Origin: Clostridium sp. CAG:967
GTDB taxonomy: Bacteria; Cyanobacteriota; Vampirovibrionia; Gastranaerophilales; Gastranaerophilaceae
Direction: 5' to 3'
NCBI GenBank assembly: GCA_000433095.1
Contig: HF991469.1
Span: 22,315-29,761 of the forward strand
Length of the DNA stretch: 7,447 bases
In this document: in pieces, positions 6,373 through 7,447 of the stretch
Layout: each line of letters begins with the position of its first letter
Numbering within the stretch: position 1 is the first letter of the stretch
The notes under the pieces: generated by a model
Told to the model about the DNA's origin: nothing
Databases searched by the model: none
Seen by the model: only the letters and a program-made list of their open reading frames with translations
Program-made: the position numbers and the translations under genes

Positions 6373-7447
6373 TTATAAAGCTTCCAGTGCAGCTATTTTC
6401 ATATCTTTCCAGTCCGGCGTATGTCCGAACCAGATTTCCTGTGCTGCAACAGCCTGATAAACCAGCATGTCAAGACCTGTAATCGTTCTTAAGTTTAATT
6501 TTTCTGCTGCTTTTATTAAGACTGTTTTCTTCGGGTTATAAATCACATCATAAACAACTGCATCTTTATTTAATGTTTCTAATGCATATTGTTCAACAGG
6601 CATCATATCTCCGGCTTTCCCAAGCATTCCTATCGGAGTTGTATTAACAAGCATAGCATATTCTCCAAGATGCCTTATATTCTCAATTTGATAAACATTA
6701 AACGTAATTGCAGGGAATTGACGTCTTACATAATTCATCAAATCAATAGAGTTTGGAATATTTCTTGTGAAAAATGCTATCTCGGAAACACCGCATTCTG
6801 TCAATGCAACACAGGCAGCATGGGCAGCTCCGCCTGTACCCAGTATAGCAACTTTTTTGCCTCTTAAATCTATGTCATCCGGTATTGCACGTCTAAAACC
6901 CGTTACATCCGTATTATAAGCCTTTAATGTTTTATCTGCCTCGATTTTTACCGTATTAACAGCACGGGCAAGATCTGCATATTTATCAACTTCATTCACA
7001 AACAAAGAAATAGGAAGTTTTAAAGGTATAGTAACATTAAAACCTGTATAATTATTTGATTTTAAAAATTTTATTCTGTCAACCAAATCATCAGGAGGAG
7101 TTTCCAAAAGTTCATAAGTTGCATTAATACCGAGGCTCTTAAATCCTGCCTGATGAATAACAGGAGAAAGAGAATGTCCTAAAGGATAGCCGATAAGAGC
7201 AAATTTATTTTCTCTCGTATCTTTTATTTCAACTCTTGTAGACTGCTGTATAGGCATACTGCTGTAACCTTTATTTTCCTGCATTCTTGACGGACCGAAA
7301 ACATAAGAAGGCACTTCTGTCTTAACCGTTTCAGGCTGCATACCCGAATATGGCTGATTTTCAAGATGTTCTTGAATAGTATGCTGAATATATTGCGGTT
7401 CCGATATCTGTTGTTCCTGCAGAACAGGTTTTTCTTCTACAGGCGCA
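6373..7447 (-). CDS. aroE: Shikimate dehydrogenase with long N-terminal extension (5' end open at window edge)
   Basis: Reduces 3-dehydroshikimate to shikimate with NADPH in the aromatic amino-acid pathway (cytoplasm). Numbering from the first in-window ATG (7341), the catalytic fold starts near residue 46 with KFALIGYPLGHSLSPVIH (shikimate-binding Ser pair). NVTIPLK (102-108) holds the catalytic Lys108, and AYNTDVTGF (141-149) the catalytic Asp145, with Val where NTDG usually has Gly. ILGTGGAAHAA (166-176) is the NADP-binding loop, followed by NTTPIGM (233-239), YDVIYNPKKT (264-273) and GLDMLVYQA (289-297). The core of about 275 residues is normal AroE size and looks intact. Upstream, the frame stays open with no stop to the right edge, adding a Gln-, Glu- and Pro-rich stretch of at least 80 residues. 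None of the in-frame ATGs (7341, 7284, 7257) has a strong ribosome binding site; 7257 has AAAGG at a long 10-base spacing. The true start is therefore uncertain and may lie outside. Confidence 0.88.
   Translation of the reverse strand, partial: APVEEKPVLQEQQISEPQYIQHTIQEHLENQPYSGMQPETVKTEVPSYVFGPSRMQENKGYSSMPIQQSTRVEIKDTRENKFALIGYPLGHSLSPVIHQAGFKSLGINATYELLETPPDDLVDRIKFLKSNNYTGFNVTIPLKLPISLFVNEVDKYADLARAVNTVKIEADKTLKAYNTDVTGFRRAIPDDIDLRGKKVAILGTGGAAHAACVALTECGVSEIAFFTRNIPNSIDLMNYVRRQFPAITFNVYQIENIRHLGEYAMLVNTTPIGMLGKAGDMMPVEQYALETLNKDAVVYDVIYNPKKTVLIKAAEKLNLRTITGLDMLVYQAVAAQEIWFGHTPDWKDMKIAALEAL

Noticed and set aside
6297..6482. Small + strand open frame overlapping the hairpin and the aroE 3' end
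   Set aside because: It is mostly antisense to the aroE coding end, has no ribosome binding site and no recognisable protein features.
1..7447. CRISPR array, tRNA/rRNA gene, insertion sequence or prophage element
   Set aside because: I saw no regularly spaced direct repeats, no cloverleaf-like or rRNA sequence, and no transposase or integrase frame; almost the whole window is covered by the listed genes.

Overview
The window is AT-rich DNA from a diderm bacterium. It carries a TolC-type outer-membrane channel with a periplasmic adaptor, and a pilin-like protein with an A|FTLAEVLVTLGIIGIVAALTMPSLI-type N-terminus. The run of that N-terminus, together with the VDINGVNKKPNIWGRDLF segment and the C-terminal NGIACTA segment, resembles the many pilin-like proteins of gut Vampirovibrionia (Melainabacteria, Gastranaerophilales). 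That assignment is recalled family resemblance, not a search result, and is only moderately certain.

Layout. Bases 1-860 (+) hold the C-terminal part of a TrkH-type potassium transporter, cut by the left edge. After an 80-bp gap with two dyad-symmetric sequences comes a tight four-gene + strand operon (941-5528): TolC-like outer-membrane channel, MacA-like adaptor, MacB-like ATPase and MacB-like permease. The genes overlap by 1 bp or are separated by 8-9 bp. Together they would form a complete ATP-driven tripartite exporter from inner membrane to outside, with the usual MacB polypeptide split in two. The permease stop codon directly abuts the stop codon of the convergent pilin-like gene (5529-6253, -). 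Upstream of the pilin gene is a 119-bp gap with a GC-rich hairpin, then a shikimate dehydrogenase gene (aroE, 6373 to the right edge, -) whose frame is open through the window end.

The most notable observation is in the pilin-like gene. Its only start with a good ribosome binding site (ATG at 6253-6251) is followed after seven codons by an uninterrupted run of ten G (C10 at 6223-6232 on the + strand). With ten G the reading frame stops after 13 codons. With eight or eleven G the same ATG reads straight into the prepilin cleavage motif and a 221-residue mature protein. This is the layout of a slipped-strand phase-variation switch, seen here in the OFF state, although an assembly or sequencing miscount of the tract would look the same.

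Secondary observations are a perfect 7-bp inverted repeat that overlaps the ribosome binding site of the efflux operon, and an apparently disordered extension of at least 80 residues ahead of the AroE catalytic fold.
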